Source: Diphasiastrum complanatum (taxonomy: Eukaryota > Streptophyta > Lycopodiopsida > Lycopodiales > Lycopodiaceae). Taken from it: 64,000 nucleotides of DNA. Made by a program: the position numbers and the translations under genes. Where the stretch lies: assembly GCA_029204225.1 (NCBI GenBank), contig CM055095.1, positions 67,295,940-67,359,939 on the forward strand. The letters are read 5' to 3'. This document shows positions 1-11,928 of this stretch, one piece after another (the first letter of the stretch is position 1; each line of letters opens with the position of its first letter). The notes beneath the pieces were generated by a model that did no database searches, was not told where the DNA came from, and saw only the letters and a program-made list of their open reading frames with translations.

Positions 1-620
1 GAGGGCTGGCGTTTTTAGTGGGCGAGATAGTCTACAAGGGGCCATGAAAAGCCATGAAGGAATGGCAGCGCAGTTAATCCCTGAGCCATGGAAGTTTTCT
101 TTGAGCTAGGATTCACAGCCAAAGAATCATGGTTTTCTCCTTACATAAAGCGTTTTTTGAGGCTATGACAATTTACAGAAGGGCGTCCTAGCAGCTTGGA
201 AAAATGCGTGGATGGCCGTGACAGGCCGTGGTCTGAATGTGGAGCAAGTGTAGATCAGAAAGATCTGCCATAGCTAAACAAGAGAGAGCAAGGCATGTGG
301 GAAGAGTTGGCCGTGGAGAAGGACAACTCGCGGGTGAGCTTGCGCGGCCAAGCAGGATGAGGCCATAGCGGCTGAAAGGGCATAGTGCCTCGATGAGCAG
401 GTTTCGATGCACGTGGAGGCCCACGGCCATCTGATCGGGGAGTCTGTGGATCGACGGTCGCGATGGAGCAAAGGAGAACCATCGGATTGTTCAAAGCCAT
501 GGGATGGGCTTTGAAAGGAAGGCCTGAAGTTTTGAAAGGGAAATTTGAAGAGGCTTCAATGAAAAACTGCCGGCTTGAAATCCATGAAGGCACCCGACAT
601 TTAGAGTGGGCATTTCTTCA
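1..620. repeat. Diverged inverted copy of copia leader sequence
   Basis: No open gene is seen. By eye the segment around 200-560 resembles the reverse complement of about 5700-6130, the stretch just upstream of the copia gag start. Shared words include GGCCGTGGAG followed by AACTCGCG, GCCATAGCT, and CCATGGGATG. The similarity is patchy with many gaps, so this looks like an old copy of the same leader in the opposite orientation. The short open frames here are not convincing proteins. Confidence 0.35.
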
Positions 621-811
621 TTAAGAAACTTCAAAAAGAAGTTCCAGTTCAAATTGCAAGCAATTTCTTTGGAAGAGCCTAACTAAGGCTAGAAGGCACC
701 TTTTAGTGAGGAATGAATCGAATTCAGCCAACTTATAGGTGAATTTGGTGGGTCCATTACACTAAATAGTAGTTTGGCTGATCAGTTTTGAACAAAAATA
801 TCTGCTAACTT

Positions 812-1172
812 TGTCGCACACTGCCACAGAGTAAGTGTCGAGGATCTTACTGGCAGTATAGTTAGCTAATTTGCAAGCAATCTGACATCAATCAGATTAA
901 CAGTAAAGAGAGATCACACACAAACCCAAGAGAACACTTCTGAACTATATTTACAAAAGAGACTGAAAGATATATATACACAGTCTAATTTTTGTGGGGT
1001 ACCGCTGCATGGTAGTTCGGTCCCCGTTACAGGACGCGTGTCCCAACTTACACTACATGTACCGTCAAACTGGCACACATGCATACTATCACAAAGACAG
1101 TAAAAAACTCAAAATCATTGCTGAACACGGAAAGTCGTGAACTATGGGAGAAACTCGGGCTTACTTATTCTA
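812..1172 (-). repeat. 3' LTR of the copia element
   Basis: The minus-strand edge TGTTAG abuts the polypurine tract, and the other edge ends in CA (TG at 812-813 on the + strand). The inner 107 bp is repeated at 6494-6600 with a few substitutions, which is the main support for calling it an LTR. The outer part (812-1064) has no partner at the 5' end. Confidence 0.6.
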
Positions 1173-1189
1173 ACACTCTCCCTTAAGCC

Positions 1190-1791
1190 CTAGTTTATCT
1201 TTTTTACAAAGAGCTTTTCTCTAAAAAATTCAAACTTATCAGTACTTAAAGGTTTAGTGAATATATCAGCTAACTGATTCTCTGTCTTACAATGCACTAT
1301 GTCTATTTCATTAGATAACAACTTCTCTCTAATGAAATGATACTTAATTTCTATATGTTTCGTGCGTGCATGAAATACATGATTTTTAGCTTGTTGTATG
1401 GCACTCTGACTGTCACATTTGATCACAATAGACTGATTCTGCAGAATTCCAATGTCTTCTAACATTCTTCTTAGCCAAACTGCTTTCTGCATAGCTGAAC
1501 ATAGTGCTTTGTATTCTGCTTCTGTAGTAGAAAGAGCAACTGTGTTTTGTTTCTTACTTAACCAAGAAAATACACCATTACCAACGCGAAATATATAACT
1601 GTGGTAGATCTCCAGTCATCAATACAGCCTACCCAATTTGAATCAACAAAGCCCTGTAAAACCGGTAAGGTATGCTGCCTCTCATATAACAATCCATGAA
1701 TTATCATGCCCTTCACATAACGAAGAATTCTCTTTGCTGCTTTCCAATGAATCTCTCTAGGAGTAGCCATGAATTGACTTACAACGCTCAC
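1190..1791 (-). pseudogene. copia RNase H region
   Basis: Two minus-strand frames (1791-1558 and 1492-1190). The first has RT C-terminal sequence ([14 protein letters not shown]) and the start of RNase H ([13 protein letters not shown]). The second has the RNase H block CDSQSAIQQAKN and the tail HCKTENQLADIFTKPL that ends nearly all copia polyproteins. The frames are separated by stops. The 1190 end lies about 17 bp from the 3' LTR, as expected. Confidence 0.9.
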
Positions 1792-1888
1792 AACATAACT
1801 TATGTCAGGACGAGTAGTTGTGAGATAAATCAGCGAACCAACTAATTAACAAAATAAAGTGGCATCAACTAGTACACTCTCATCCTGG

Positions 1889-2990
1889 TTAGATAGTTTC
1901 TGACCAACCTCCACATGTAGATACTGGCTTGCTGTCGCACATTTTGAAACGCTTCAAAACCTCATTCACGTGCTTTGTCTGTGTTAGTGCGATGTTATTG
2001 CAACCTTGCCATACTTCCACTCCCAAACAGTAGTGCATCAAGCCAAGATCAGTCATATCAAAACTAAAGGATAAGTCTTTCTTGATTGCACCAATCAACT
2101 CATTATCATTTCCTGTGATTATGAGGTCGTCTACGTACAGCACAATCAGTGTGATACTAGAGTCACGAGCAAAGTAGTAAAGATTAAAATATGAAGAAAT
2201 GTGTATCAAACCTCTAGAAAGGAGATGCTCATCAAAGTGGCTATACCAAGCATGTGGTACTTGTTTCAATCCGTACAAGGCTTTCTTCAGCTTGCACACT
2301 TTGTCTTCCATGCCATGTGTGACAAAGCCACTAGGTTGCTCCATGTACACTTCTTCTTCAAGTGTACCATTAAGGAATGCAGACTTTACGTCCATCTGAT
2401 GTAGATTCCATCCAAATAGTGCTGCCAAAGCAATCACCATGCGAAGTGTATTCCACTTGGCCACAGGAGCAAAAGTCTCTTCGTAGTCAATGTCCTTACT
2501 TTGTGCATAGCCCTTCACTACAAGCCTTGCTTTGTGTTTTGCAATAGTTCCATCGACATTGTACTTTGTCATGTATACCCATTTGTTGCCAATGGGTCTT
2601 TTTCCCTTTGGAAGATCCACTATCTCCCATGTGTCATGGTGTTTGATGGAATCAATCTCCTCTTGCATTGCTTTTTGCCATATCTCGTGATTTTTGGCCT
2701 CCTCAAAGCAAGAGGGTTCAGTAGATGAAATAATGTCACTCATAAGTGCAAGATTTACCTGAAACTTGTCAGGTTCCTTCCTCTCGTGTGTGGAATGCCG
2801 CAACTCTCCCTCTTTGCTAGGCTCGACAATTTCCCCTTCCTTGCCACTCATGAGTTTAGTATACCAAGGTGATCCGCTACGAGGTGAATAGGAATCCCAT
2901 GGTGCATCTTGCTCCTTCCTTTTATCACCTACTACCTCAGTCTTTTTCGATCCAATAGATTTGTTTTTCACTCTCCATCTCGTCTCTATG
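1889..2990 (-). pseudogene. copia reverse transcriptase region
   Basis: The C-terminal half of a 498-codon minus-strand frame. Conserved copia RT blocks are seen in order: KWVYMTKYNVDGTIAKHKAR, TFAPVAKWNTLRMV, MDVKSAFLNGTL and the catalytic YVDDLIITG box near 2130-2105. The family synthesises cDNA from the element's RNA in cytoplasmic particles. The frame ends at 1889, before the RT C-terminus. Confidence 0.92.
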
Positions 2991-3972
2991 GTGGGAGAAG
3001 TACCGCGTCCCTCATCATCATCATCATGATCTTCCTGTGGTGGTAGAACTATTTCATCCTCTTTGAGAAGCTTGCATAGTTCATCATTATTCTTTTCTTC
3101 ATCCCCAAATCTATGGATTTCATCAAATAAGACATCACGGCTTATGTGCACACATAGCCCCTCTGGATCATAACATCTATATCCCTTGGTTTGTTCATCA
3201 TATCCTGTAAAAATGCATTTCAAGGCCTTTACCTGCATTTTGGCTCTCTCACTCTTAGGTATGTGAACATACACTCGGCATCCAAATACTCGCAACCCAT
3301 CCATCTTAGGCTTCTTACCAGTGAATGCCTCCTCGGGTGTGCGATTATGTACAACAACTGTAGGGCTTCTATTTTGTAAGAACACAACAGTCTTGAAAGC
3401 TTCACCCTAGAAAGAATCAGTAACTCCCATATGTGTCATCATTGCCCTAGCTGCTTCGACAATGGTATGATTCTTTCTTTCAGCTACCCCATTTTGTTGA
3501 GGTGTATCAACTTGCGCAAACTCCTATCTAATGCCATGCTCCTTGCAAAAGTCAATAAAATCTGTGAAACGATACTCACCACCACGATCTGCCCTGAGTA
3601 CCTTGATCTTAGCACCTGACTGATTTTCAGCCAATGCTTTGAAGCTTTTGAAGCATCCAAAGGTGTCAGACTTCTGCTTAACGGTGTAGATCCAAGTCTT
3701 CAGTGAGTAGTCATCAATGAAGGTTAGCAAATAAAATGCTTTACCAATAGACATCACCTTCATTGGCCCACGTAGGTCAAAATGTATCAACTCAAGCACT
3801 CGTTTTGCCCTTGTTGCTCCTTCTTTGTTGAACTTCTTCCTGTGTAACTTGCCTAGCACGCACTCCTTGCAAATGGACTCTTCCTTGTCATCCAAACTAG
3901 GTAGTCATGTTACCATCTTGAGCTTACGAAGTAGCCTCAAGCTTTTGAAGTTCGAATGCCCCATACGTCTAT
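2990..3972 (-). pseudogene. copia integrase region
   Basis: Minus strand. A GAG-pre-integrase zinc-binding end ([14 protein letters not shown]) leads into the integrase core, with DLRGPM, the TFIDDYS segment and a DRGGEY motif carrying acidic catalytic positions. The next frame continues through [12 protein letters not shown] (near 3500-3460, readable across stops) to the copia-typical NRTPEEAFTGKKP and VFGCRVYVHIPK. Stops at about 3524 and 3386 interrupt it. The integrase of this family inserts the cDNA into the host chromosome. Confidence 0.85.
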
Positions 3973-3973
3973 G

Positions 3974-5293
3974 TCATAAATCACTTTGTGATATAGATGT
4001 AGATGATAACACATTGCACTTTGCAACAACAACATTTAACTTGTACAAACCACAAGTTTTATCCCTAAAGCCATCAACAATCACCCTGAAACCCTGTTTC
4101 ACATCCTTGATCTGGCATTTCTTGTTGTTGAACTCCACCTTCAACTTATGACTTGTCATTGTACCAACAAATAAAATACTCTTCTGAATGCCAGGAACAT
4201 ACAACACATTTTCAATTACCTTCACATGTCCATCAAGAAATTGAATAGGCACTGCACCAACTCCATGAATTTGGCACTCGTCGTCGTTTGCCTGTGCAAC
4301 TCTATCTCCATCATCAGTAAGCTCCAGGTTTTTGAACCATGATTTGTTGTCAGTCATGTGTCTCGTTGCTCCTGAGTCCACATACCAATGTGTATGATCA
4401 ATGGAATGTTGCGATGCTAATGCTGTTGCAAATGTCGTGCCTTGATCTTCGTTATCGCTATCATTCTCTTCTTCGACAAAATTAGTCAACTGCTTCACTT
4501 TGCCCCTCTTAATATCCGCCTTATTTTTGTGACAATCTCTTGCCCAATGTCCAAGCTTTTGGCAATAGAAACAATTGTCTTTCTTCTTCTTGCCTGGTGT
4601 GGATCCTTGATTGTCATCCTCCACATTCAACTTCTTGGATTGCTTCTTGTATTTATGCTTTCCTTTGGCTAGTATTGTTTGATCTTCTGATGTGGGAAGT
4701 CGAGTTTTTACCACTTCACGCCTTTGTTCCTCCTGTAGGATGATGCCATGAAGATTTTCAAATGTTGGTAGTCTCTCCCTTGAAGCAATGCCACTTGCAA
4801 ACATTTGGAAATTTTCGGGTAGGCCATTTATAGCTGTGTGAACCAGGTCAACATCTCTTATTGGCTCTCTAATGGCTGTCAACTGGTCTTGTAACTCCTT
4901 TATTCGTGTGAAATAGGACCCTATGCCCTCATTCTCCTCCATGCGAACACTTATGAGTTTGGTCCTCAAAAACATCATTTGAGAGGGGTTCGCCGTTTGA
5001 AACTACGTTTTGAGTGCATCCCAAGCGCCTCTTGCTGATACAGTTTCACTGATGTGGGCAATAACATGATCCTTCACTGACAAGTTTATCAAGGATAAGG
5101 CCTTCTGCGCCCTTTTGTCAAATGCATGAATATCGGCTGGAGTTGTAGTTGGCCGTTGTTCCACCCCGGTGACAACATCCCATAGATCCTTTTCCATGAA
5201 AATACTTTTCATTTTGAATTTCCGAATGATGTAATTGGATACCCCGTCCAATCTACTAGCTTCTCCAAGCACGGATTCTCTCAATCCTGCCAT
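3974..5293 (-). pseudogene. copia gag and protease region
   Basis: The first frame (5293-5003) has the usual copia gag start, ending in a GAWDALKT motif. A stop near 5000 breaks it, and the second frame (4978-3974) continues gag. That frame contains a CCHC zinc knuckle, CFYCQKLGHWARDC, near 4590-4530, then the aspartic protease active site WYVDSGATRHM near 4390-4360. In this family gag packages the RNA and the protease cuts the polyprotein. Two separate frames where one polyprotein is expected show it is inactive. Confidence 0.88.
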
Positions 5294-6493
5294 TTTGCCA
5301 AAAATTGCTCCTATAGCGCTTTAATGAGGCCCAATGACAAGCTTATAGAGCAATTTAGACTTCTAAAAGTCAACTTTAAGGTCTGACCAAAAAAGTTTCA
5401 GGACCTCCCGCAGCTTTTTCGCCAAATCGGAAGCCAAATCGGCGTCGTCCTCCGAAATGCCCTTCGTCAACAACTCCCAACTACTTGCCCACTGGAATGG
5501 TGAAAAGACTTTTGGCGCACTCTGAACACTTTCTCCGCGGCAATCCCTCTGTTTTAAGCTACCGTACTTGCAGGGTACATTCCTTTTCTGCCCTTAATTT
5601 GGAGGATTTTGGCTTTTGGACGGCCTTAAACGGAGCTTTAGACCAAAAGTTAAAGGCTCTTAAAGAAAATACACTGTTTCTTCACTTTGAAGCAAATCCC
5701 TTTGTCAAACAAATTTGCACTTCAGGGTCCCTCTCAACTTGAAATTTTTTAATGAAATTGAAGGCCATTTTGCCTTTCAAACCTTTTCATGGGTCCACTT
5801 CACCCATATCCAACGATGGGTTTTCATCCCATGGCCCAGAGCAAATTGATCTTATCTGTCGATCCTTGTGGAGATTGATCCCACGGTCTAACTTACACTT
5901 GCGCACCGAACATCACTCCTGAAGCCGCTACAGACTTATTTACACTAAGTCGTCCTCCTCCTTGTTGCACGCGAGTTCTCTAGGCTCCTCCACGGCCATT
6001 ATGTCTTCACAGCTTCTTCTCCCCACCTGACCAGCTATGGCTGCCACCTAAAAAACTGATGTAGCTCTTCACATACAACGCGACTGTCCACGGCCTTTTG
6101 AAACAACCTTCCTTGTCCTAGGGCACCCCTCTGCAGCCACTCACAGCCATGAAAAAGACTATGTTCAGAGAGAGATCTACGATCTTATACTCAGAAACCC
6201 TAGTTGTATAAAGGATGGAGCTTTCTTGAGATTTACTCAATCCTTTTCTGAGATTTTTCTGGCAGTCTCCTACACCACTGAGGTCCCCCTATTGCAAGAA
6301 CTCTCTTCAAATTTTTGGCTTCACAATTGATGCACAATTGAATGCAAACAAGCTGTTCTTCTCAACAACCCTTTGTTTGCTCCAATCAACTTGAAAATTT
6401 AGCAATTTTCAGTTTTGCTCCTGGATCAAGCCAATAGCTTATTCTAAAGCCTTGAATTCAACTGCACCTGCAAATGATTGCTTGCTTGTCAAA
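5294..6493 (-). other. Non-coding leader between copia gag and the 5' LTR remnant
   Basis: About 1.2 kb with no convincing gene on either strand. It is longer than a usual copia leader, and the expected complement of a tRNA primer (for example TGGTATCAGAGCC) is missing next to the LTR-like segment. A later deletion or exchange at the 5' end is likely. Confidence 0.4.
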
Positions 6494-6599
6494 CTGACAC
6501 ACATGCATACTATCACAAAGATAGTAAAAAACTCAAAATCACCACTGAACACGGAAAGTCATGAACTGTGAGAGAAACTCGGGCTTACTTATTCTAACA

Positions 6600-7170
6600 G
6601 TAAGCCACGTAGGCAAATCATGCAAGCTTGAGATTTGCCATGTGGCAAGCATGTAGGCCTATCATAGGCTTGTATGGCAAGCAAACCGGGCTCTGCTACG
6701 CAGGTTTGAGTGGACCTAGAGAGAGAGATATAGGTGGGCTCGAAAGTTGCCATGCAGGCCTACCATAGGCTTGCGTGGCAGGCTACATAGGCATGACATA
6801 GGTCTAATGTCTGCCACGCAAGCATGTCGCAAGCTACCACATAGGCTTGCCATAGGCTTGTGTGGCAAGCCAACCAAGCTCTGCCATGTAGGCTTGAGTG
6901 GACCTAGAAAGAAAGAGAGATGGGGCTCACAAGTTGCCATGTGGCAAGCCACATAGGCATGTCATGAGACAAACCACGCAGGCTTGGGACTTGCCATGTG
7001 GCAAGCCACGTAGGCCTATCATAGGCTTGTGTGACAGGTCATATAGGCATGACATAGGCTTGAAGTCTTCCATGCAGGTATGTTGCAGTCTGCCACATAG
7101 GCTTGACATTGGCTTGTGTGGCAAGCTAACTAAGCTATGCACCACGTAGGTTTGCCATGCAAGCTTGAGT
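6600..7170. repeat. Imperfect minisatellite of GGCTTG/GGCAAGC motifs
   Basis: The stretch is built from repeated short words (TGTGGCAAGC, CATAGGCTTG, GCCACGTAGG, GACATAGGC). A larger unit is visible: GAGTGGACCTAGA with a following purine run occurs near 6708 and 6896, about 185 bp apart. No reading frame is favoured. The array runs straight into a (GA)n tract. It is flanked on the left by the copia remnant. Confidence 0.65.
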
Positions 7171-7175
7171 GCAAC

Positions 7176-7177
<2 letters not shown>

Positions 7178-7242
<65 letters not shown>
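7178..7242. repeat. (GA)n microsatellite
   Basis: Uninterrupted AG dinucleotides of about 60 bp. Confidence 0.95.
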
Positions 7243-7243
<1 letters not shown>

Positions 7244-7384
7244 CCCACCAAGTCTGCATTTTGAAGCCTTCCTAGCCCTTCACAGCTGATTTTTCCTTCA
7301 TAGAAATGCATTTTTATTTCAACCTTTTGTCTGATAATTTAAAAAATCCTTAGAGCACCCTTCAAATTTTTGATAATGAAAGTC

Positions 7385-7600
7385 TCATTTGTTTAACACC
7401 TTTCACCATGAAAGTATGTACATGCATTTCAAAACACTACGTGTGTTGGTAAAGGATAATTTGAATTTGGAGTGGGCCCCTTAGATGCATGCATGGAGAG
7501 GAGGGCCATGCATCCTTTTCCCCATACATGCATCCTCCTCCCCAAGTTTTTTAGTTAAAAAAGGTCATGCATGGGTGAGGGGGGGAGGATGCATGGGTGA
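7385..7600. repeat. Fragment shared with 18078-18250
   Basis: A 28-bp identical stretch (7388-7415 and 18078-18105) encodes, on the minus strand, the residues just before a copia zinc knuckle in the second copy. Both loci then run into AGGATGCATG-rich sequence. It is a short remnant of the same repeat family, with no gene of its own. Confidence 0.5.
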
Positions 7601-7626
7601 ACCCATACCCATGCGCAAAAGTGGAA

Positions 7627-7630
<4 letters not shown>

Positions 7631-7663
<33 letters not shown>

Positions 7664-7672
7664 TAGATAGAT
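7631..7672. repeat. (AT)n then (GATA)n microsatellite
   Basis: Thirty bases of AT repeats followed by AGATAGATAGATG. Confidence 0.95.
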
Positions 7673-7922
7673 GATTTGAAACTTGAAAAGACTATGATTA
7701 AAAAATAAAAAAACTTGATCTAGTGAACTTGAAAAAAAAGTGTGCCTAAAAAAATTTACCATTTCTTAATTTGAAACAATTTGCAAATCAAGTTACAGGT
7801 CAGTTTGAGTTTAGAAAGCCAAAAATTTCAGAGAACAATGTGAATAACTTTTGTGGAGGGGGTCTACCTATGTGTTTTTTGGATTGTCAAAAATACATAA
7901 ATGCTTATGGGACAAAGAAAAA

Positions 7923-7967
7923 GAGAGAGGGAGGGTGGGCTCCCTCCTCCCTCTCTCTTTGAAAGAA

Positions 7968-8027
<60 letters not shown>

Positions 8028-8152
8028 TTTATATGTGATTTTAAGACTTACATTTTTTTTTTTTCAATTTATAGAAACAGTGAGAGAGGGAGGAGGGAGC
8101 CCACCCGCCACGGCAGGTGGGCTCCCTCCCCCCCCTCCTCTTTCAAAAATTG

Positions 8153-8198
<46 letters not shown>

Positions 8199-8215
8199 AT
8201 ATATATAAAGATATT
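7923..8215. repeat. Short hairpin element flanked by (AT)n tracts
   Basis: Two (AT)n tracts (about 7971-8023 and 8153-8207) frame a unit with a perfect 14-bp stem (8092-8105 pairs with 8116-8129; 10-base loop). The segment GTGGGCTCCCTCC occurs at about 7936 and again at 8117, each running through CT-rich sequence into TTTGAAA or TTTCAAA and then (AT)n. The arrangement resembles microsatellite-flanked Micron-type elements described in rice, but I cannot assign a family. Confidence 0.5.
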
Positions 8216-8330
8216 TTAGAGAGAGAGTGTATGGGTTACCGTCAAAAAATTAACCTTGTGCCGCCAAAGATGTCACGCTCTGCCCGCAAAACATGTCACG
8301 CATTTACAAAAGCAAAAGCTAAAAAACCTC
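8205..8330. repeat. Dispersed short repeat, copy 1
   Basis: The sequence after (AT)n, ATTTTAGAGAGAGAGTGTA and onward through GCCGCCAAAGATGTCACGCT, recurs in inverted orientation at about 30480-30605 and in a weaker form at about 18360-18410. Copy 1 starts at an (AT)n tract, and so does the inverted copy. No coding capacity. Confidence 0.6.
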
Positions 8331-8431
8331 TAAAAAAAATGGTTAAAAAACAACACAAAGTCTTTTTTTTTTTCACACACACGCACACACACACACACAC
8401 ATAGATTTCAAATCGTATATTCCCTTTCTCC

Positions 8432-8465
<34 letters not shown>

Positions 8466-8639
8466 TAATATCTCTCTCTCTCTCGAACTTAACAGGCAAT
8501 ACACGGTTGCACAGTCCATTCTTCTTTCTTCGATCCATCGCCATTTGCAATCATGATTCTGGATAATATGCAGGCTTCTTCTTGGAACAATTACCTTTGC
8601 TATGGAAAATCCATTTGCATTGTCAAGCACAAGCACCAC

Positions 8640-9240
8640 CGATAAACGAGTAAACGAGTAAACTAATCGAGTAAACGCCAAGTGCCAGGCGTTTCACCTC
8701 TTCATAACTAACCATTCAGACCAGGCAAGATTTGAGTTCTTCAATAAGATTTGAGAAGCTCTGTCCGCATGTACTACTAATCGCGTAGATGCCAAGCGCC
8801 ATACGCTTGACCTCTTCATTGACTAACCATTCAGACTGTGCAAGATTTTAGAAGCTCCGTCCGCTTGCAAAACTAAATGCGTAGATGCTAGGTTCACCTC
8901 TTCCCTAACGATTATTCCAATGAAGCAAGAGGAGACATATTAATCAACATATAGAATTACAAATTGGGTGTTTGGATATTTGCTGAAGCTAATTGAGATA
9001 TCCATATTTATTTTCTTTTGATCTCTATTTCAAGGTTGCCACGTTTGTAACAGGTTTCAGAGAAAGTGATAGCTCTGTCTTGGATTTTTTCTTCTTTTTC
9101 TTGTGAAGTGTTAGTATGATCGGCTATTTGCTGAAGCTATTTGAGATATCAATGGTTGTTTTCCTTTGATGTTAAACTTCAAGGTGCCGCCTTTGTAACA
9201 GGTTTCAGAGAGGATGATGGCTCCAATGATTTTGTGCACT
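8640..9240. repeat. Nested local duplications
   Basis: A unit of roughly 100-115 bp containing CACCTCTTCA, ACTAACCATTCAGAC, GAAGCTC(T/C)GTCCGC and GCGTAGATGC is present twice (about 8672-8790 and 8790-8885), with a shortened third copy after 8885. A second duplicated unit, CAAGGT..GCC..TTTGTAACAGG with TTTCAGAGA, occurs at about 9033 and 9180. No gene is recognised. Confidence 0.55.
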
Positions 9241-9510
9241 CTTGACAAGGTGAAACTCATTTCTATCATGTGTTGTCATGCATTTCTATTGTCATTTGAA
9301 AGGTATGCATGTTATTGAGCCGTTCCTCTGTTGCAGTGTCCGATTGCTTATTTGTAAAAGATATTGCTATGCAGGTGGAAGCCCTAGCGAGGCTTCAAGA
9401 TTTACAAAGCTCAATCGCCACCACTCAGCAAAATCTAGAGGCAAATGGGAGTTCCGAGTGTCTAAAAACCAGCATGCAAAGTAGAAGTCCCAGGTGCAAA
9501 ATGATTCAAT
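9206..9510 (+). other. Unrecognised exon-like segment
   Basis: Possible exons have clean splice-like edges: one follows TTTGTAACAG (about 9206) and ends before GTGAAACT (9248), and another follows TTGCAG (about 9337) and runs through a frame reading MQVEALARLQDLQSSIATTQ. That last stretch looks like a short amphipathic coiled helix. I do not recognise a family and no larger gene can be assembled. It may be a captured gene fragment or chance. Confidence 0.2.
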
Positions 9511-9559
9511 CAGTATCTATGCAATTTATTATCCAACATTTTTTGTTACTGTAAATTGA

Positions 9560-11925
9560 TGTCCAAATGCCGTTTTGATCCTTTGAAGCATAAGCCTTGC
9601 TTTACTTCAATAACTTTTTCAAATTTTCTGAAAGCCTTCCATTCGTTCTCTTTATAATGAACGACAAAGGAAGGGGATATTACAAACATAGCACCTGGTG
9701 AAGTCATTTGATTCCCTTAATCAGCTTACGAGAAATAAAGGATTGACATGTAATGGTTGAGGTTAGAGATGCAACTGCAATTTGGAGAGGATTTAAGGTG
9801 TGCTTCTATGCTGGTTGCATGCATAGAAATACCAAGTTGGATGTCGGGTCTAGGGTAGGGCCGTTGAAAGCATCAGGGACCAGCTGGATATAGCCTTTTT
9901 TGTTCCCAACTTTCCACCAGTAAAGATTTTTTAAACATCTACATTTTTAATACTTTCACAGTGATCAGATCAGCAAGCAACCATAATTGTATAAAGATCC
10001 AAGGGTTTTCTACAAGTTTCTAAAGTGACTTGGAACCCACTCATAGATTGTTGTCCAAACACTTATGACCTCAATAAATTGTTAAAGTTCTTAATCAAGA
10101 AATATACACGATTTTCTCCCACATCACAAGAAGGATTGACACAGGAGGAATCCATCTCTGTCTTTCATCGTTGATAGAGGAGTGCAACGTTCTGCCATCC
10201 ATCGATGCCGGCAAAGTAGTGATGTCTGATTATGATATACATATATATATATCTATATATATAAATATATTTTAGAGAGAGAGAAAATGCATTGGATAAT
10301 TATCACCCAAATGTGCAACACACAGAGGTTGAAAATTTCATGCACAATTCTCCTCTAACAACCTAACAATAGAATCTATTAGTAGACTATGAGAATAGGG
10401 CAAACCATTTTGGGTACTCTCATGATTTCGTCCCTTTGATGACAGTATTTCAATTTTAATAAATTCTCCATAGGTCTAGCTATGGCCATGTTATGTGTTT
10501 AAGTAGGTCTCGGAATGGATTATACAGTGGCCGTTGTAGATATATTTAGCATCTTTTTCAAGGAGAAGGTTGATATTCAATTACGATAAAAGAGCCATTA
10601 CTAGTACTTTTTTACTTTGCGTCAAGATTAGTGTTTTCTGGAAGACGAGAGGTTCTCATTAAAAGGATGAAGATTTTGACTATATCACAAGCACACTATT
10701 CTTTTTATTTTGTCATTTCTTAGACTTCATGAGTAAGTTCAAAGACTCCAATCATAGTATTGGTTAGGAGGTTGTCTAAAGGAGAGCAAACAATTGAAAA
10801 TAAAGTGTCCTAGTTTTTGCATCTATAACAAGAGTCCATAAGTCCTTTGACGTGAGTTTTTGGCTTTTACATATGATTCATTTGATTGATATAGATTACT
10901 TCAAGTCTCTCATTAGCCTTGCATGAGGAGATGGGCAGTTCATTTTAGGATTTGATATTAAATTTGCTTTACTTGGACAACTGGGGATCTACTCAAGGGC
11001 GCATCTATATTTTGTTTGTACATTGTGAAGTCAATCCACACTAGTACTTTCAAATTGTAAACATACTTGATGAATTTTTTTCTCAAAGTGCTTGGTGACA
11101 AAAATTAGTATGTTCTTGATAGTTATAAGGACCTATAATTAATTTTTTTTATTTAATTTGCTTTCCTTAGGTAGCTTGAATAGACACAGATCTTTTCTTA
11201 GAACTTATTAGACAAGTAGTTTTTCTACCAGCTTGTGTTAATGGAATTCAACACACCATTTGACTTCCTCAAAAAGAAAAGGTAGCTTATCAATAAAAGA
11301 AAGACTAAACTCACAATATTGCAAACTGGCCTCTACTAGGTTTAGCTTATTATTCTATCAAGTGTAATTGAACCAATTATAAGTATTGCCTTGGCAGAAG
11401 GCAAGGCAAAAAGAATTTGCCTGGTTGTAGCCAAGAAAAGTTAGGGCAAAATTTTTTTTGCCCTGGTTGCAACAAGGGCATGAATGCATGTGTCTCTATT
11501 CCTAGTGATAGTAAGATAATCTTCCACTTGTTTCTTTACAATTAGTGGTTTTGAAGCATGTTAAGATTTTTGTCCTATAATAAGATGCTTTTGTAGAACC
11601 TTGGGTCTAGTACAGTTGATAGGCCTCTCCAAAATTTTGTCTTGGTTGCAGCCAGGGGATACATCAACTATAATAACAAGTGATACGCATCAGGTTCATA
11701 TTTATTTAACATTATAACTTAAAATTTGCTTACAATGCATATTGAACACAAATCTAAACACAAATTTCAAACTAACAAACAACATGTGATGATACTCGAC
11801 CCTCCACAACCAATGTCGCAATGACCTTCCTCCAACAGTGAAGTATGTCACTAACGTTATTTTTCCGCTCAAAATAAATATTACTCTATTATAAAAAAAT
11901 AAACATTAGTTTTCAATATTCTTTG
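9560..11925. other. No recognised gene; AT-rich intergenic DNA
   Basis: No long frame on either strand. A (TA)n with a GAGAGA tail at 10220-10285 resembles the edge of the dispersed repeat seen at 8205. Around 11380-11660, GCCTGGTTGTAGCC, GCCCTGGTTGCAAC and CTTGGTTGCAGCC recur three times and can pair with neighbouring GGCAAGGCA-type words. Confidence 0.4.
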
Positions 11926-11928
11926 CAG

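Larger units (their letters stand above)
812..6600 (-). mobile_element. Decayed Ty1/copia LTR retrotransposon
   Basis: Read on the minus strand the order is gag, CCHC zinc knuckle, aspartic protease, integrase, reverse transcriptase and RNase H, which is the Ty1/copia order. All parts are present but separated by stops and frameshifts, so the copy is dead. The 3' LTR is about 812-1172: on the minus strand it starts TGTTAGAATAAG directly after a purine-rich tract (revcomp of 1173-1190), contains a TATA-like stretch near 970-980, and ends near GTGCGACA. At the 5' side only about 107 bp (6494-6600) matches the LTR start. I found no tRNA primer-binding site and no target-site duplication. Positions of the LTR edges are by eye. 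Confidence 0.9.

Noticed and set aside
6716-7259. Cys/His-rich frames in both orientations
   Set aside because: Produced by the GGCTTG/GGCAAGC minisatellite; both strands are open equally, as expected for a repeat.
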